Origin: CADDYT01 sp035294125
GTDB taxonomy: Bacteria > Chloroflexota > Ktedonobacteria > Ktedonobacterales > Ktedonobacteraceae
Direction: 5' to 3'
NCBI GenBank assembly: GCA_035294125.1
Contig: DATGLM010000071.1
Span: forward strand, 1-64,000
DNA: 64,000 bases
Positions 41,611 through 49,339 of this stretch are shown in pieces; the first letter of the stretch is position 1, and every line of letters begins with the position of its first letter. The position numbers and the translations under genes were made by a program. The notes under the pieces are model-generated. The model did not search any database and was not told the origin of the DNA. It saw only the letters and a program-made list of their open reading frames with translations.

Positions 41611-42243
41611 TTACTGCTTCAACAGGATTTTGAGATCGGTTTCCAGTTGTGAAGGGGCGAAGGTGTCGCTGAGGAAGACCTGCTCTTTGCCCTGCTTGTC
41701 GATGACGTAGAGAGCTGTGGTGTGATTGATGGTGTTGGCGCTTGCCACCGAGGCGTACATGCTGTAAGCTGACCAGACGGGGGCGAGTTGCTGCTCCGTT
41801 CCCATCAGGTAGTGCCAGTAGTTGAGCATGTGGTGGGTGTTAGAGAAGTTGATGACCGACGCGGGAGTGTCTCCTTTCGGATCGACGCTCACCGCCAGAA
41901 TTGCTACGTGTTGTGCCTGGCTGCCCAGAGCTACTACCGTTGTGTGCAGCTTCTCTGCCGTGAGCGGGCAGACAGTGGTGCAGTGGGTGTAGAGAAAGGT
42001 GAGCACAACCGGCTCGCCCCGGAACTGCGAGAGCGAGATTTGCTTACCAAATTGATCGGTCAGGCGAAAATTGGGCGCGGGTGTCCCACCCAGGTTGGTT
42101 CCTTGCAGGCCGGATGGAGTCGTGCCGGTAGCGTTGGTCGAGGTGGCATCGCCTCGTGCTCCGACGATGGCAACGACCACTACGACCAGCAGCGCCAGAA
42201 AGAGCACCGAGAGCCGTGAAGCCAGACGCCAGCTCATCCGCAT
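41611..42243 (-). CDS. SCO1/SenC copper chaperone for cytochrome oxidase
   Basis: A 210-residue membrane-anchored thioredoxin-fold protein that delivers copper to the CuA site of oxidase subunit II. It has an N-terminal helix (LSVLFLALLVVVVVAIVGA), the copper-binding CxxxC in YTHCTTVCPLTA and later SVDPKGDTPASVINFSN. The usual downstream His ligand may be one of those in NTHHMLNYWHYL. CAGGAGTT precedes the start at 42243. It is followed in the transcript direction by the terminator, and ctaB lies upstream by 14 bases on the same strand. Confidence 0.9.
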   Translation of the reverse strand: MRMSWRLASRLSVLFLALLVVVVVAIVGARGDATSTNATGTTPSGLQGTNLGGTPAPNFRLTDQFGKQISLSQFRGEPVVLTFLYTHCTTVCPLTAEKLHTTVVALGSQAQHVAILAVSVDPKGDTPASVINFSNTHHMLNYWHYLMGTEQQLAPVWSAYSMYASVASANTINHTTALYVIDKQGKEQVFLSDTFAPSQLETDLKILLKQ

Positions 42244-42257
42244 AGTATAAACTCCTG

Positions 42258-43187
42258 TCAGTGTATCACGCGGTCAAGCACCATCACGGCGAAGATCAGC
42301 GCGAGATAACAATTTGAATACCAGAAAAGCGTACGCGCCCGGTGTTTCGTTTTCTCCCGCAGCAGGCGCAGCGCCATGTAGACCAGCACTCCACCAAGCA
42401 CAACGGCCATGACCAGATAAAAGTAGCCCATTGTGTGCATGGCAAAGAGCACGAGCGTCACCGCAACCAGCAACAGCGAGTACAGGAAGATCTGCTTGCG
42501 TGTTTCCTGCTCGCCCATAACCACCGGCATCATGGGAATCTTCGCCTTCTCATAATCTTTCTGGATCAGCAGCGAGAGCGCCCAGAAGTGCGGCGGCGTC
42601 CAGTAGAAAATGATGGCGAAGAGCCAGATGGCTGGTAGTCCGACGCTATTGGTAATCGCGGCCCAGCCCACAAGCACCGGAACGGCACCGGCAGCGCCGC
42701 CAATCACGATATTCTGGGCCGAAGAACGCTTGAGCCACATGGTGTAGATACCAATATAGAACAGAATAGCCGAACATGCAAGTAGCGCGCTCAGCAAGTT
42801 GACAAAGACGGCCAGGATGAGAAACGCGCCGATGCCGAGTACAGTGCCGAAAATGAGTGCCTGCCCTGGCTGCACCTTGCCGGAAGGCAGGGAACGACGT
42901 TGCGTGCGCCCCATGATCTGGTCGATATCACGATCCAGGTAGCAGTTGATACAGTTGGCGCTGCCTGCCGCCATCGCACCGCCCAGCAGTGTCGGAATAA
43001 CCAGACTGAGGGGTGGCAGCGCGCCTTTCGCAATTGCCATCGCTGCGGCGGTGACACCCAGCAACAGCACGGTCACATGCGGCTTCATCAGGTCGATATA
43101 GCTAGAAAGCGTCTGTCGCAGCGGCCCCGGATCCTGCTTTGTCGCGACCTTCGACGGCTCCTTCGTCTCAAGCTCTACAAGCTCCAT
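42258..43187 (-). CDS. ctaB: Heme o synthase (protoheme IX farnesyltransferase)
   Basis: A 309-residue UbiA-family prenyltransferase that adds a farnesyl group to heme b for heme-copper oxidases. LMKPHVTVLLLGVTAAAM and the Asp-rich prenyl-PP motif NCYLDRDIDQIMGRTQRRSL are clear, with the second motif region YWTPPHFWALSLLIQKDYEK. About eight to nine membrane helices are predicted. The start at 43187 follows GGAAGGATT; the frame upstream lacks family character. It forms a minus-strand pair with SCO1 next to the oxidase genes. Confidence 0.93.
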   Translation of the reverse strand: MELVELETKEPSKVATKQDPGPLRQTLSSYIDLMKPHVTVLLLGVTAAAMAIAKGALPPLSLVIPTLLGGAMAAGSANCINCYLDRDIDQIMGRTQRRSLPSGKVQPGQALIFGTVLGIGAFLILAVFVNLLSALLACSAILFYIGIYTMWLKRSSAQNIVIGGAAGAVPVLVGWAAITNSVGLPAIWLFAIIFYWTPPHFWALSLLIQKDYEKAKIPMMPVVMGEQETRKQIFLYSLLLVAVTLVLFAMHTMGYFYLVMAVVLGGVLVYMALRLLREKTKHRARTLFWYSNCYLALIFAVMVLDRVIH

Positions 43188-43339
43188 AGTGTTGAGCAAT
43201 CCTTCCAGAAAGATACATAATCCATAACCTATTTTCCTCACCCCGCCTGATACCTTCCTTGCAGCATTCCACTCTTCCCTTACAGATACCTGAATATATC
43301 TCATGCTCCAACCCGTATTTGCCGTAAATAAACCGGCCC

Positions 43340-43376
43340 GGCACATCATTCTGAGCGCAGCGAAGAATGACGTGCC
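43340..43376. repeat. Intergenic palindrome of the TCATTCTGAG type
   Basis: GGCAC-A-TCATTCT and AGAATGA-C-GTGCC flank GAGCGCAGCGA (43340-43352 and 43364-43376). The core resembles the terminator at 58791-58848 and a palindromic repeat seen in many bacterial genomes. It lies between the divergent ctaB and ctaG genes. Confidence 0.55.
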
Positions 43377-43535
43377 AGGAGGGGTTCATGTGTTCGTGAT
43401 TCTAGTTGGCAGCATTCTCTTATGTCTTATGGATACCCTTGTTCAATGTTGTTCTTCCTGCTATAGTATTGAGCGAGATTACTTGCACAGCATATTTATT
43501 TGTTCAAATACCAAAAGACGGGAAAGGTCGCTGTC

Positions 43536-44384
43536 ATGGCGGACATCGGGCCGAGCTTCTGGCTCACGCAGTGGGACTGGGAGCCATCGATACTTATAGG
43601 CACAGCCCTCATTGTGGGCTTCTATCTCTACGCTATCGGGCCATTACGTAAAAAATACGGGCTGGCATCTGCCACGCGCGCACAGATCCTTTGCTTCTTG
43701 CTGGGCATGGGGCTGATGTTCCTGGCCCTGGTTTCACCTCTGGACGAGCTGGGTGATAGCTACCTGTTCAGCGCGCACATGGTGCAGCATCTCTTTCTCA
43801 CCACCATTGGTCCGCCGTTGCTCCTGCTTGGCACGCCTGAGTGGATGGCTGAGCCGCTGCTGCGCAATCCAGTCATATTTCGTATAGCCCGATTTTTGAC
43901 GCTGCCTGCGGTGGCTTTTCTCGTCTTTAACGCGGATTTCTGGCTCTGGCACGCGCCGCCGCTCTACGATGCCACGCTGGAGAACGAGGCTATCCATATC
44001 CTGGAGCACATGACGTTTGTCGTCTTCGGCCTGCTCTTCTGGTGGCCTATCTTCAGCCCGCTCAAACGAGGTCTACCGCGCCTGCCACTCGGCGGACAGA
44101 TGCTCTATATATTCTTGAGCGGCATGCCTATGGTGGCCCTTGGTGCGGGCCTGACCTTCTCACCGCCACTCTATGCGCCATACCTGGCCGCTCCCCGCGT
44201 CTGGGGCATTTCTCCGGCTATGGACCAGCAATTGGGCGGTCTCATCATGTGGATTCCCGGCAGTCTGCTCAATATCGTCATCGTCAGCGTTCTCTTCATT
44301 CGCTGGATGTTGCAGCAAGAAAGCCGCCAGCGCGAACAGGAAGCCCTGATGGAAGAGGTGGACAACGAGGTTGGCATCATGTAA
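43536..44384 (+). CDS. ctaG: Caa3-type oxidase assembly factor CtaG-like
   Basis: A 282-residue multispanning membrane protein of the Caa3_CtaG family, needed for assembly of aa3/caa3 oxidases in Bacillus. Motifs include FSAHMVQHLFLTTIGPPLLL, WLWHAPPLYDATLENEAIHI and LEHMTFVVFGLLFWWPIFSP, typical of the family with conserved histidines. About seven helices are predicted. The ATG at 43536 with GGGAAAGG upstream is preferred to the TTG at 43500. It is divergent from ctaB and precedes the oxidase structural genes by about 260 bases. Confidence 0.88.
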   Translation: MADIGPSFWLTQWDWEPSILIGTALIVGFYLYAIGPLRKKYGLASATRAQILCFLLGMGLMFLALVSPLDELGDSYLFSAHMVQHLFLTTIGPPLLLLGTPEWMAEPLLRNPVIFRIARFLTLPAVAFLVFNADFWLWHAPPLYDATLENEAIHILEHMTFVVFGLLFWWPIFSPLKRGLPRLPLGGQMLYIFLSGMPMVALGAGLTFSPPLYAPYLAAPRVWGISPAMDQQLGGLIMWIPGSLLNIVIVSVLFIRWMLQQESRQREQEALMEEVDNEVGIM

Positions 44385-44402
44385 CACCTTCGCGCAGCGA
44401 AT

Positions 44403-44423
44403 GGCCCTGTATATAGTAGGGCC
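44403..44423. repeat. Small palindromic repeat near TATATAGTAGGGCC
   Basis: GGCCCT and AGGGCC flank GTATATAGT (44403-44423). A related sequence on both strands occurs near 60030-60075. It follows ctaG and has no T-run, so it is not a typical terminator. Confidence 0.45.
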
Positions 44424-44468
44424 GAACCATCGCGGTCGGCCTGGGGTAGGGCGGGCATAACAGGCTTG

Positions 44469-44487
44469 TTCAGGTCATTGTAAGGTG
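44469..44487 (+). promoter_or_regulatory. 19-bp motif upstream of ctaC, shared with 51432-51450
   Basis: TTCAGGTCATTGTAAGGTG occurs here and, with one change (A for C), at 51432-51450 upstream of the receiver-membrane gene. It lies about 155 bases before ctaC. A regulatory protein site is likely; no known consensus was matched. Confidence 0.5.
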
Positions 44488-44642
44488 TCGGTAAGGGACT
44501 GCAAGTCGACTGTCAGGAACGCTCACTATAGTAGGGTATAGAGTGCAGAGAGTGTCACTATATGCGCCTTTTCGCATTGATTGATCGATGACAGAGGGTA
44601 GTGTTCATCATCATAGAAATACTAATTTGTAGGAGAAGAGAC

Positions 44643-45767
44643 GTGAGGATGCCTCTATTTCGCGGAATGAAGCCAAAACGCTGGGTAGTAATCATCGCAG
44701 CCATGCTTCTATCCTCAATCCTTTTAGCTGCATGTGGAGAGAATTCTCCCTCGATACTTGCGCCCGTCGGGCCGGTGGCCCAGAAGGAATTGAACCTGTT
44801 CTGGTTTATCCTTGGCGTTGCAACCTTCGTTTTTATAGTTGTCGAGGCCTGGTTGATCTACTCGATTATTCGCTATCGTGAGCGACCGGGCATGCCCGCC
44901 CCTCCGCAGATTCACGGGAACAACACGGTCGAAGCGGCCTGGACGATAGCTCCGGCCCTGTTCCTGTTCGCGGTGCTGGTCTACACCATCTATACCATGT
45001 TTACGCTGGCGCCTACCGCACCTCCGGGAGCGCCAACGCTAACAGTACGGGTTTACGGCCATCAGTGGTGGTGGGAGTTTGACTATACCGAGTCTCCCAA
45101 CTATGGATTCGTGACCGCCGACTCGCTACACATTCCGGTTGGAACTGTAGTGAGGGCCGACCTGTATTCGGATAATGTCATCCACAGTTTCTGGATTCCT
45201 CAGATCACTGGTAAAACCGACGTTATCCCCGGCCATGACAACTACATGATCTTCAGAGCCGACAAAGTTGGCACCTATCTTGGTGAGTGCGCCGAGTTCT
45301 GCGGCACGCAGCATGCCCATATGAACTTCAATGTCATTGTCGAGCCGATGAGTACCTTCCAGACATGGGTCAGCTCGCAGCAGGCAGCGGCGGCAACGCC
45401 TCCACAGGGTAGCCTCGCCGCGCAGGGCGAGCAGCTTTTCAAGACCGGCCAGTGCGCTGGCTGTCACGGTATCGTTGGCGTCAACCTGGCCAGCTACAAC
45501 GATCCCAAAGCCGCCGCTCTCATTGGCCCCAATCTGACGCACTTCGGCAGCCGCGACCTGATCGCTGGTGGAGTGCTCGATAACAACGCTGCTCAATGTC
45601 AGGCCGATTTGCAGAGCAACCCCACAAAACCCGATCTGAGTAACTGTGCCCTGGCTCAGTGGCTATCTGACCCACAGGGTATCAAACCGGGCAGTGACAT
45701 GGTTATATCGCCATTAACACAAAGTCAGATCAATGCATTGGTAGCGTACCTGGAGAGTCTTAAGTAG
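44643..45767 (+). CDS. ctaC: Cytochrome c oxidase subunit II with fused cytochrome c
   Basis: A 374-residue (from GTG 44643) caa3-type subunit II, which takes electrons at the CuA centre. The N-terminus has a lipoprotein signal (IIAAMLLSSILLAACGEN), then two membrane helices. The CuA domain has VYGHQWWWEFDY, the ligand His in DNVIHSFWIPQITGK, and CAEFCGTQHAHMNF with the two Cys, His and Met. A C-terminal cytochrome c domain carries CAGCHG and a Met in SDMVISPLTQ. The start is uncertain: AGGAG suits GTG 44643, while ATG 44649 is two codons later. It is followed by ctaD. Confidence 0.94.
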   Translation: MRMPLFRGMKPKRWVVIIAAMLLSSILLAACGENSPSILAPVGPVAQKELNLFWFILGVATFVFIVVEAWLIYSIIRYRERPGMPAPPQIHGNNTVEAAWTIAPALFLFAVLVYTIYTMFTLAPTAPPGAPTLTVRVYGHQWWWEFDYTESPNYGFVTADSLHIPVGTVVRADLYSDNVIHSFWIPQITGKTDVIPGHDNYMIFRADKVGTYLGECAEFCGTQHAHMNFNVIVEPMSTFQTWVSSQQAAAATPPQGSLAAQGEQLFKTGQCAGCHGIVGVNLASYNDPKAAALIGPNLTHFGSRDLIAGGVLDNNAAQCQADLQSNPTKPDLSNCALAQWLSDPQGIKPGSDMVISPLTQSQINALVAYLESLK

Positions 45768-45822
45768 ACGTAAATCGACCCTGTAGAGTTTCTTACTGGG
45801 CTGGATATTGGAGGAATTGCCA

Positions 45823-47508
45823 ATGGCAACCCGCACTATAGAAGGTGTCGGTGTAGTACCACAACGGAAAACCTTTGCCGAAACCTATATCGGCCAATGG
45901 CTTACCACCGTCGATCATAAAAAGATCGGCATTATGTACATCGTCACCGCCTTTTTCTTTTTCCTGGTTGGTGGCATGGAGGCGTTGCTCGTTCGCACCC
46001 AGCTCGCGGTCCCGAACGGCAAGGTGCTTGACCCGGAGACCTATAACGAAATATTCACCATGCATGGCCTCACGATGATCTTCCTCTTCGTGATGCCTAT
46101 GACGGTTGGTATCGGTAACTATATCGTGCCGCTGATGATCGGCGCGCGCGATATGGCCTTCCCACGCCTGAACGCCTTCGGGTACTGGATCGTGCTTTTC
46201 GGCGGCCTGTTCCTGACATCGAGCTTCCTGTTCAATGCTGCCCCCAACGATGGCTGGTTTGCCTACGCTCCGCTGACAGAATTGAACTCCGGCTGCGTCA
46301 AGGCTTACCAGTGTACGCCGGGCCTCAATATGGACTTCTGGGTGCTTGGTATCTTGCTGCTTGGTATCTCATCTATCTCTGGCGCGCTCAATTTCGTCGT
46401 CACCATTCTCAAGATGCGCGCGCCCGGCATGACCATTAACCGCATGCCGCTCTTCGTCTGGATGACGCTGGTCACGTCTTTCCTGTTGCTCTTCGCCATT
46501 CCGAGCCTGACCGCTGCCAGCGGCCTGCTGCTGCTCGACCGCCATCTCGGTACGCATTTCTACCAGTATACGTTTGGCGGCGACCCGCTGCTCTGGCAGC
46601 ATCTCTTCTGGTCTTTCGGCCACCCGGAGGTGTACATCCTGATCTTGCCAGCATTCGGCATCATTTCTGATGTGCTGCCGACCTTCTCGCGCAAACCAAT
46701 CTTTGGCTATACCTTTGTGGCCTGGTCGGGCGTGGCTATTGGTTTCCTGAGCTTCACGGTGTGGGCGCACCATATGTTCGCCGTTGGCCTGCCGCTCATC
46801 GCGCAAGCCTTCTTCGCTACCAGCACGACACTCATCGCCATTCCGACCGCTGTGAAGATGTTCAACTGGATTGCGACAATCTTCCGGGGTAAGGTAGTTT
46901 TCCGTGTTCCCATGCTCTTTGCCATAGGTTTCATCGCCATGTTCCTGATCGGCGGTTTGAACGGCGTGGCCCTGGCAATCGTTCCTTTCGACTACCAGGT
47001 AACGGACACCTACTTCGTGGTGTCGCACATCCACTACGTGCTCTTCGGCGGAAGCGTCATGGCCATCTTCGCAGGCATCTACTACTGGTTCCCCAAGATG
47101 ACGGGGCGAATGCTCGGTGAGAAACTGGGGCAGGCCCAGTTCTGGCTGTTCCTGATCGGCTTGAACCTGACCTTCTTCCCCATGCAGATTCTTGGCCTGC
47201 TTGGTATGCGCCGCCGTATCTATACCTATCCGGCTAACCTGGGTTGGAATGACCTCAACCTGTTGGAGACCGTTGGAGCCTTCATTATTGCTACCGGCGT
47301 CCTGATCTTCATCTGGAATGTGATCCGCAGTTTGCGTAGTGGCGAGGCTGCCGGGAGCGATCCCTGGGATGCTTTCACGCTGGAATGGGATACATCGTCT
47401 CCACCGCCGCCTTACAACTTTGAGACCATTCCGGTTGTGCGCAGCCGCCGCCCGTTCTATGACAAGAAGAACCCGGAGATCGCCGACTGGAAGACGGCCA
47501 CGCACTAG
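45823..47508 (+). CDS. ctaD: Cytochrome c oxidase subunit I
   Basis: A 561-residue heme-copper oxidase catalytic subunit with about twelve helices. Heme and copper ligands appear in MHGLTMIFLFVMP (low-spin heme His), WQHLFWSFGHPEVYILILPA (CuB His and the Tyr-containing proton path), VWAHHMFAVGLP (two CuB His) and VVSHIHYVLFGGS (high-spin and low-spin heme His). The GHPEVYILILP glutamate/tyrosine type is A-family. The start at 45823 has GGAGGAA upstream. It lies between ctaC and the small subunit gene. Confidence 0.96.
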   Translation: MATRTIEGVGVVPQRKTFAETYIGQWLTTVDHKKIGIMYIVTAFFFFLVGGMEALLVRTQLAVPNGKVLDPETYNEIFTMHGLTMIFLFVMPMTVGIGNYIVPLMIGARDMAFPRLNAFGYWIVLFGGLFLTSSFLFNAAPNDGWFAYAPLTELNSGCVKAYQCTPGLNMDFWVLGILLLGISSISGALNFVVTILKMRAPGMTINRMPLFVWMTLVTSFLLLFAIPSLTAASGLLLLDRHLGTHFYQYTFGGDPLLWQHLFWSFGHPEVYILILPAFGIISDVLPTFSRKPIFGYTFVAWSGVAIGFLSFTVWAHHMFAVGLPLIAQAFFATSTTLIAIPTAVKMFNWIATIFRGKVVFRVPMLFAIGFIAMFLIGGLNGVALAIVPFDYQVTDTYFVVSHIHYVLFGGSVMAIFAGIYYWFPKMTGRMLGEKLGQAQFWLFLIGLNLTFFPMQILGLLGMRRRIYTYPANLGWNDLNLLETVGAFIIATGVLIFIWNVIRSLRSGEAAGSDPWDAFTLEWDTSSPPPPYNFETIPVVRSRRPFYDKKNPEIADWKTATH

Positions 47509-47596
47509 CGGTAAATGGACAAGACTTCAGGCCGGTGTTCCTGCCTGTCCCGGTTGCTTCATATCCGGCCTGAAGCCTCTGGAAAAGAGGAAAATT

Positions 47597-47851
47597 GTGG
47601 TCGAGAACACAGAGAAGACAGAAAAGGCGGAGAAGGTCGTCAAGGTAAAGCTGTTAGGCCCGCGCAAGCTGACAAAGGAGCAGATGGAGGCCCCGGAACC
47701 GCGCAGCCCCTGGCCTATTGTGCTGGCTGTAACGATTTTTATCGCGTGTGTCGGCCTCCTCATCCATCCAATTGTTTTCTTTATCGGAGTTATACTCATT
47801 CTCGGTTCGATTACCGGCTGGTTGTTGGAACGCCGTTCGTACCTGAGATAG
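47597..47851 (+). CDS. ctaF: Small cytochrome c oxidase subunit IV-like protein
   Basis: An 84-residue protein with a charged N-terminal tail (Lys/Glu-rich) and two helices (PWPIVLAVTIFIACVGLLIH and IVFFIGVILILGSITGWLLE). Its size and place between subunits I and III fit the small fourth subunit of actinobacterial or Chloroflexota-type oxidases. The GTG at 47597 is chosen because AGAGG lies six bases upstream; the frame is open further upstream inside no recognisable protein. Two other proteins in the window carry similar helix pairs. Confidence 0.75.
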   Translation: MVENTEKTEKAEKVVKVKLLGPRKLTKEQMEAPEPRSPWPIVLAVTIFIACVGLLIHPIVFFIGVILILGSITGWLLERRSYLR

Positions 47852-47900
47852 GAAATAACTATCAGATACGTGTATCTTAGTAGATTAGGGAGACTATTCT

Positions 47901-48530
47901 ATGGCTACTGAGCAAGGCCCGGTTACTCAGGTTGCGGAACATGAGATAGCGACGCGAGACCTCGCCTGGTGGGGTATGATCTTCTTCATAGCCTCCGAAG
48001 CGTTGATTTTCGCAAACCTGATTGCCGCTTATCTCTACCTGGAAATCCGTAACGGTGGAGGGTGGGTACCGCCAACAGATTCGGGTCTGATTTTACCATT
48101 GATCAATACTGTTATCCTGCTTTCCAGCAGTATTCCGGCCCATATCGCCGGAACTGCCATAGGTAGAGGCAACCAGCGTGCCCTCAGGTGGGGCTTTTTC
48201 CTTACCATCATTCTGGGCGCGATATTCCTGGGCGGGCAGTTCTACGAGTATTCCGGCCTCTTTGCGCACAATTTCACGCCCAGTACTGGCTTGACGCCAC
48301 AGGCCGCCGTTTTCGGCTCGTCCTTTTTCACGCTGACCGGTTTCCACGGCTTGCACGTGACGGTGGGCCTCATTTTCCTGATTATCGTCCTTATCAGGGC
48401 GATGCGCGGACATTTCACCCCACAGAAGCACTTTGCGGTCGAGGCCGCCGAAATGTACTGGCACTTCGTTGACGGCGTCTGGGTAGTCGTCTTCAGCACC
48501 GTCTACCTGCTGCCCCTGCTGTTCCGCTAG
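47901..48530 (+). CDS. ctaE: Cytochrome c oxidase subunit III
   Basis: A 209-residue subunit III with five predicted helices, the short form. Signatures are LAWWGMIFFIASEALIFANL, with the glutamate in helix I, GLTPQAAVFGSSFFTLTGFH, GLHVTVGLIFLIIVLIRAM and AAEMYWHFVDGVWVVVFSTV near the end. The ATG at 47901 has GGGAG about eight bases upstream. It ends the oxidase operon; a hairpin follows at 48550. Confidence 0.95.
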   Translation: MATEQGPVTQVAEHEIATRDLAWWGMIFFIASEALIFANLIAAYLYLEIRNGGGWVPPTDSGLILPLINTVILLSSSIPAHIAGTAIGRGNQRALRWGFFLTIILGAIFLGGQFYEYSGLFAHNFTPSTGLTPQAAVFGSSFFTLTGFHGLHVTVGLIFLIIVLIRAMRGHFTPQKHFAVEAAEMYWHFVDGVWVVVFSTVYLLPLLFR

Positions 48531-48549
48531 ATTACTTCTGCGATCGCTT

Positions 48550-48587
48550 GATTTATCGGCCTCTTGAGCTACAGGAGCCGATAAATC
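48550..48587 (+). terminator. Hairpin after the oxidase operon
   Basis: An 11-bp stem (GATTTATCGGC at 48550-48560 with GCCGATAAATC at 48577-48587) lies 20 bases after the ctaE stop. No U-run follows, so it may act as an mRNA end-stabiliser or a weak terminator. Confidence 0.45.
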
Positions 48588-48827
48588 GGCGGTGCGCCCA
48601 ACTTAGCGCGTGCTTACAAAGTACGAGCTTCCGCGTCTGCGAAATATCATCTTTTTGTGACCTCTTCGTGATATTTTCCCTCTGAATGTGGTAGAATTGA
48701 GGGAGGGAAAAGATATTCCCTTTCAATTTCCGATCAAGAACGGGTGCCATAGGATACAGAGACATAGCATGAAACGCACCATAATGGGGTGGCGAGCATC
48801 TCTATTAGAGCGAAAGGACGAGCGAAG

Positions 48828-49241
48828 ATGAACGAGACGACGCGAGGAGGCGGACAACCGACGGTGACGGTGGAGGCGGGCCGTTCCTACGGGTCGAAGC
48901 GACCCAAAAATCCGCGCTGCTCCATTTGTGATCGCCATACGTGGTTCGATGCTACCTATTTAATGGAGCCGGTGGGCGCGCCCGAACCTCGCCAGTCCTG
49001 GGTGCTGTGTAAGCGCTGCTATGGCGAACTGCTTATTCACATGCGCAAGTCTCCTGTCCGTTCTCCCCTGCGCCTGCGTATCGCCATGGGCCTCGTCGCC
49101 TCCGAGCACTGGCCGCAGTCCCACGCACGCAATCGCCGTGTGATGAGCGACCACACCTGGATTCTTGTCATCGGCTGGGGCTTCGCCATCGCTATGATTG
49201 TTCACCTCGTCCTCATTATTATAATTGCATCCATGCATTAG
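48828..49241 (+). CDS. Small zinc-ribbon protein with C-terminal membrane helix
   Basis: A 137-residue protein. Residues near 28-31 and 63-66 form a four-cysteine pair (CSIC and CKRC), a likely zinc ribbon. The middle is basic, and the C-terminus is a single membrane helix (WILVIGWGFAIAMIVHLVLI), making it tail-anchored. No family is recognised. The ATG at 48828 is preferred to the longer frame from 48789 because of the purine-rich GAGCGAAG just upstream. It sits between the oxidase genes and the fused kinase-regulator. Confidence 0.6.
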   Translation: MNETTRGGGQPTVTVEAGRSYGSKRPKNPRCSICDRHTWFDATYLMEPVGAPEPRQSWVLCKRCYGELLIHMRKSPVRSPLRLRIAMGLVASEHWPQSHARNRRVMSDHTWILVIGWGFAIAMIVHLVLIIIIASMH

Positions 49242-49292
49242 TTTCAGGGCCAAAAGCATAACCTTGACTATCTTGCTAGAATATAAATGAGT

Positions 49293-49317
49293 CAGGCATA
49301 ATTCCCAGGCATAATTC
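49293..49317 (+). promoter_or_regulatory. 12-bp tandem direct repeat before the kinase-regulator gene
   Basis: CAGGCATAATTC occurs twice, at 49293-49304 and 49306-49317, with a 13-bp period, ending 22 bases before the start codon. Tandem direct repeats with about one helical turn are typical binding sites of OmpR-type winged-helix regulators, which the next gene contains. Confidence 0.5.
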
Positions 49318-49339
49318 TAAGATAGTGAAGGTTATTTGT

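Noticed and set aside
46369..47505. Long antisense open frame across oxidase subunit I
   Set aside because: The plus-strand gene has all heme and copper ligands; the antisense product is charged low-complexity sequence.
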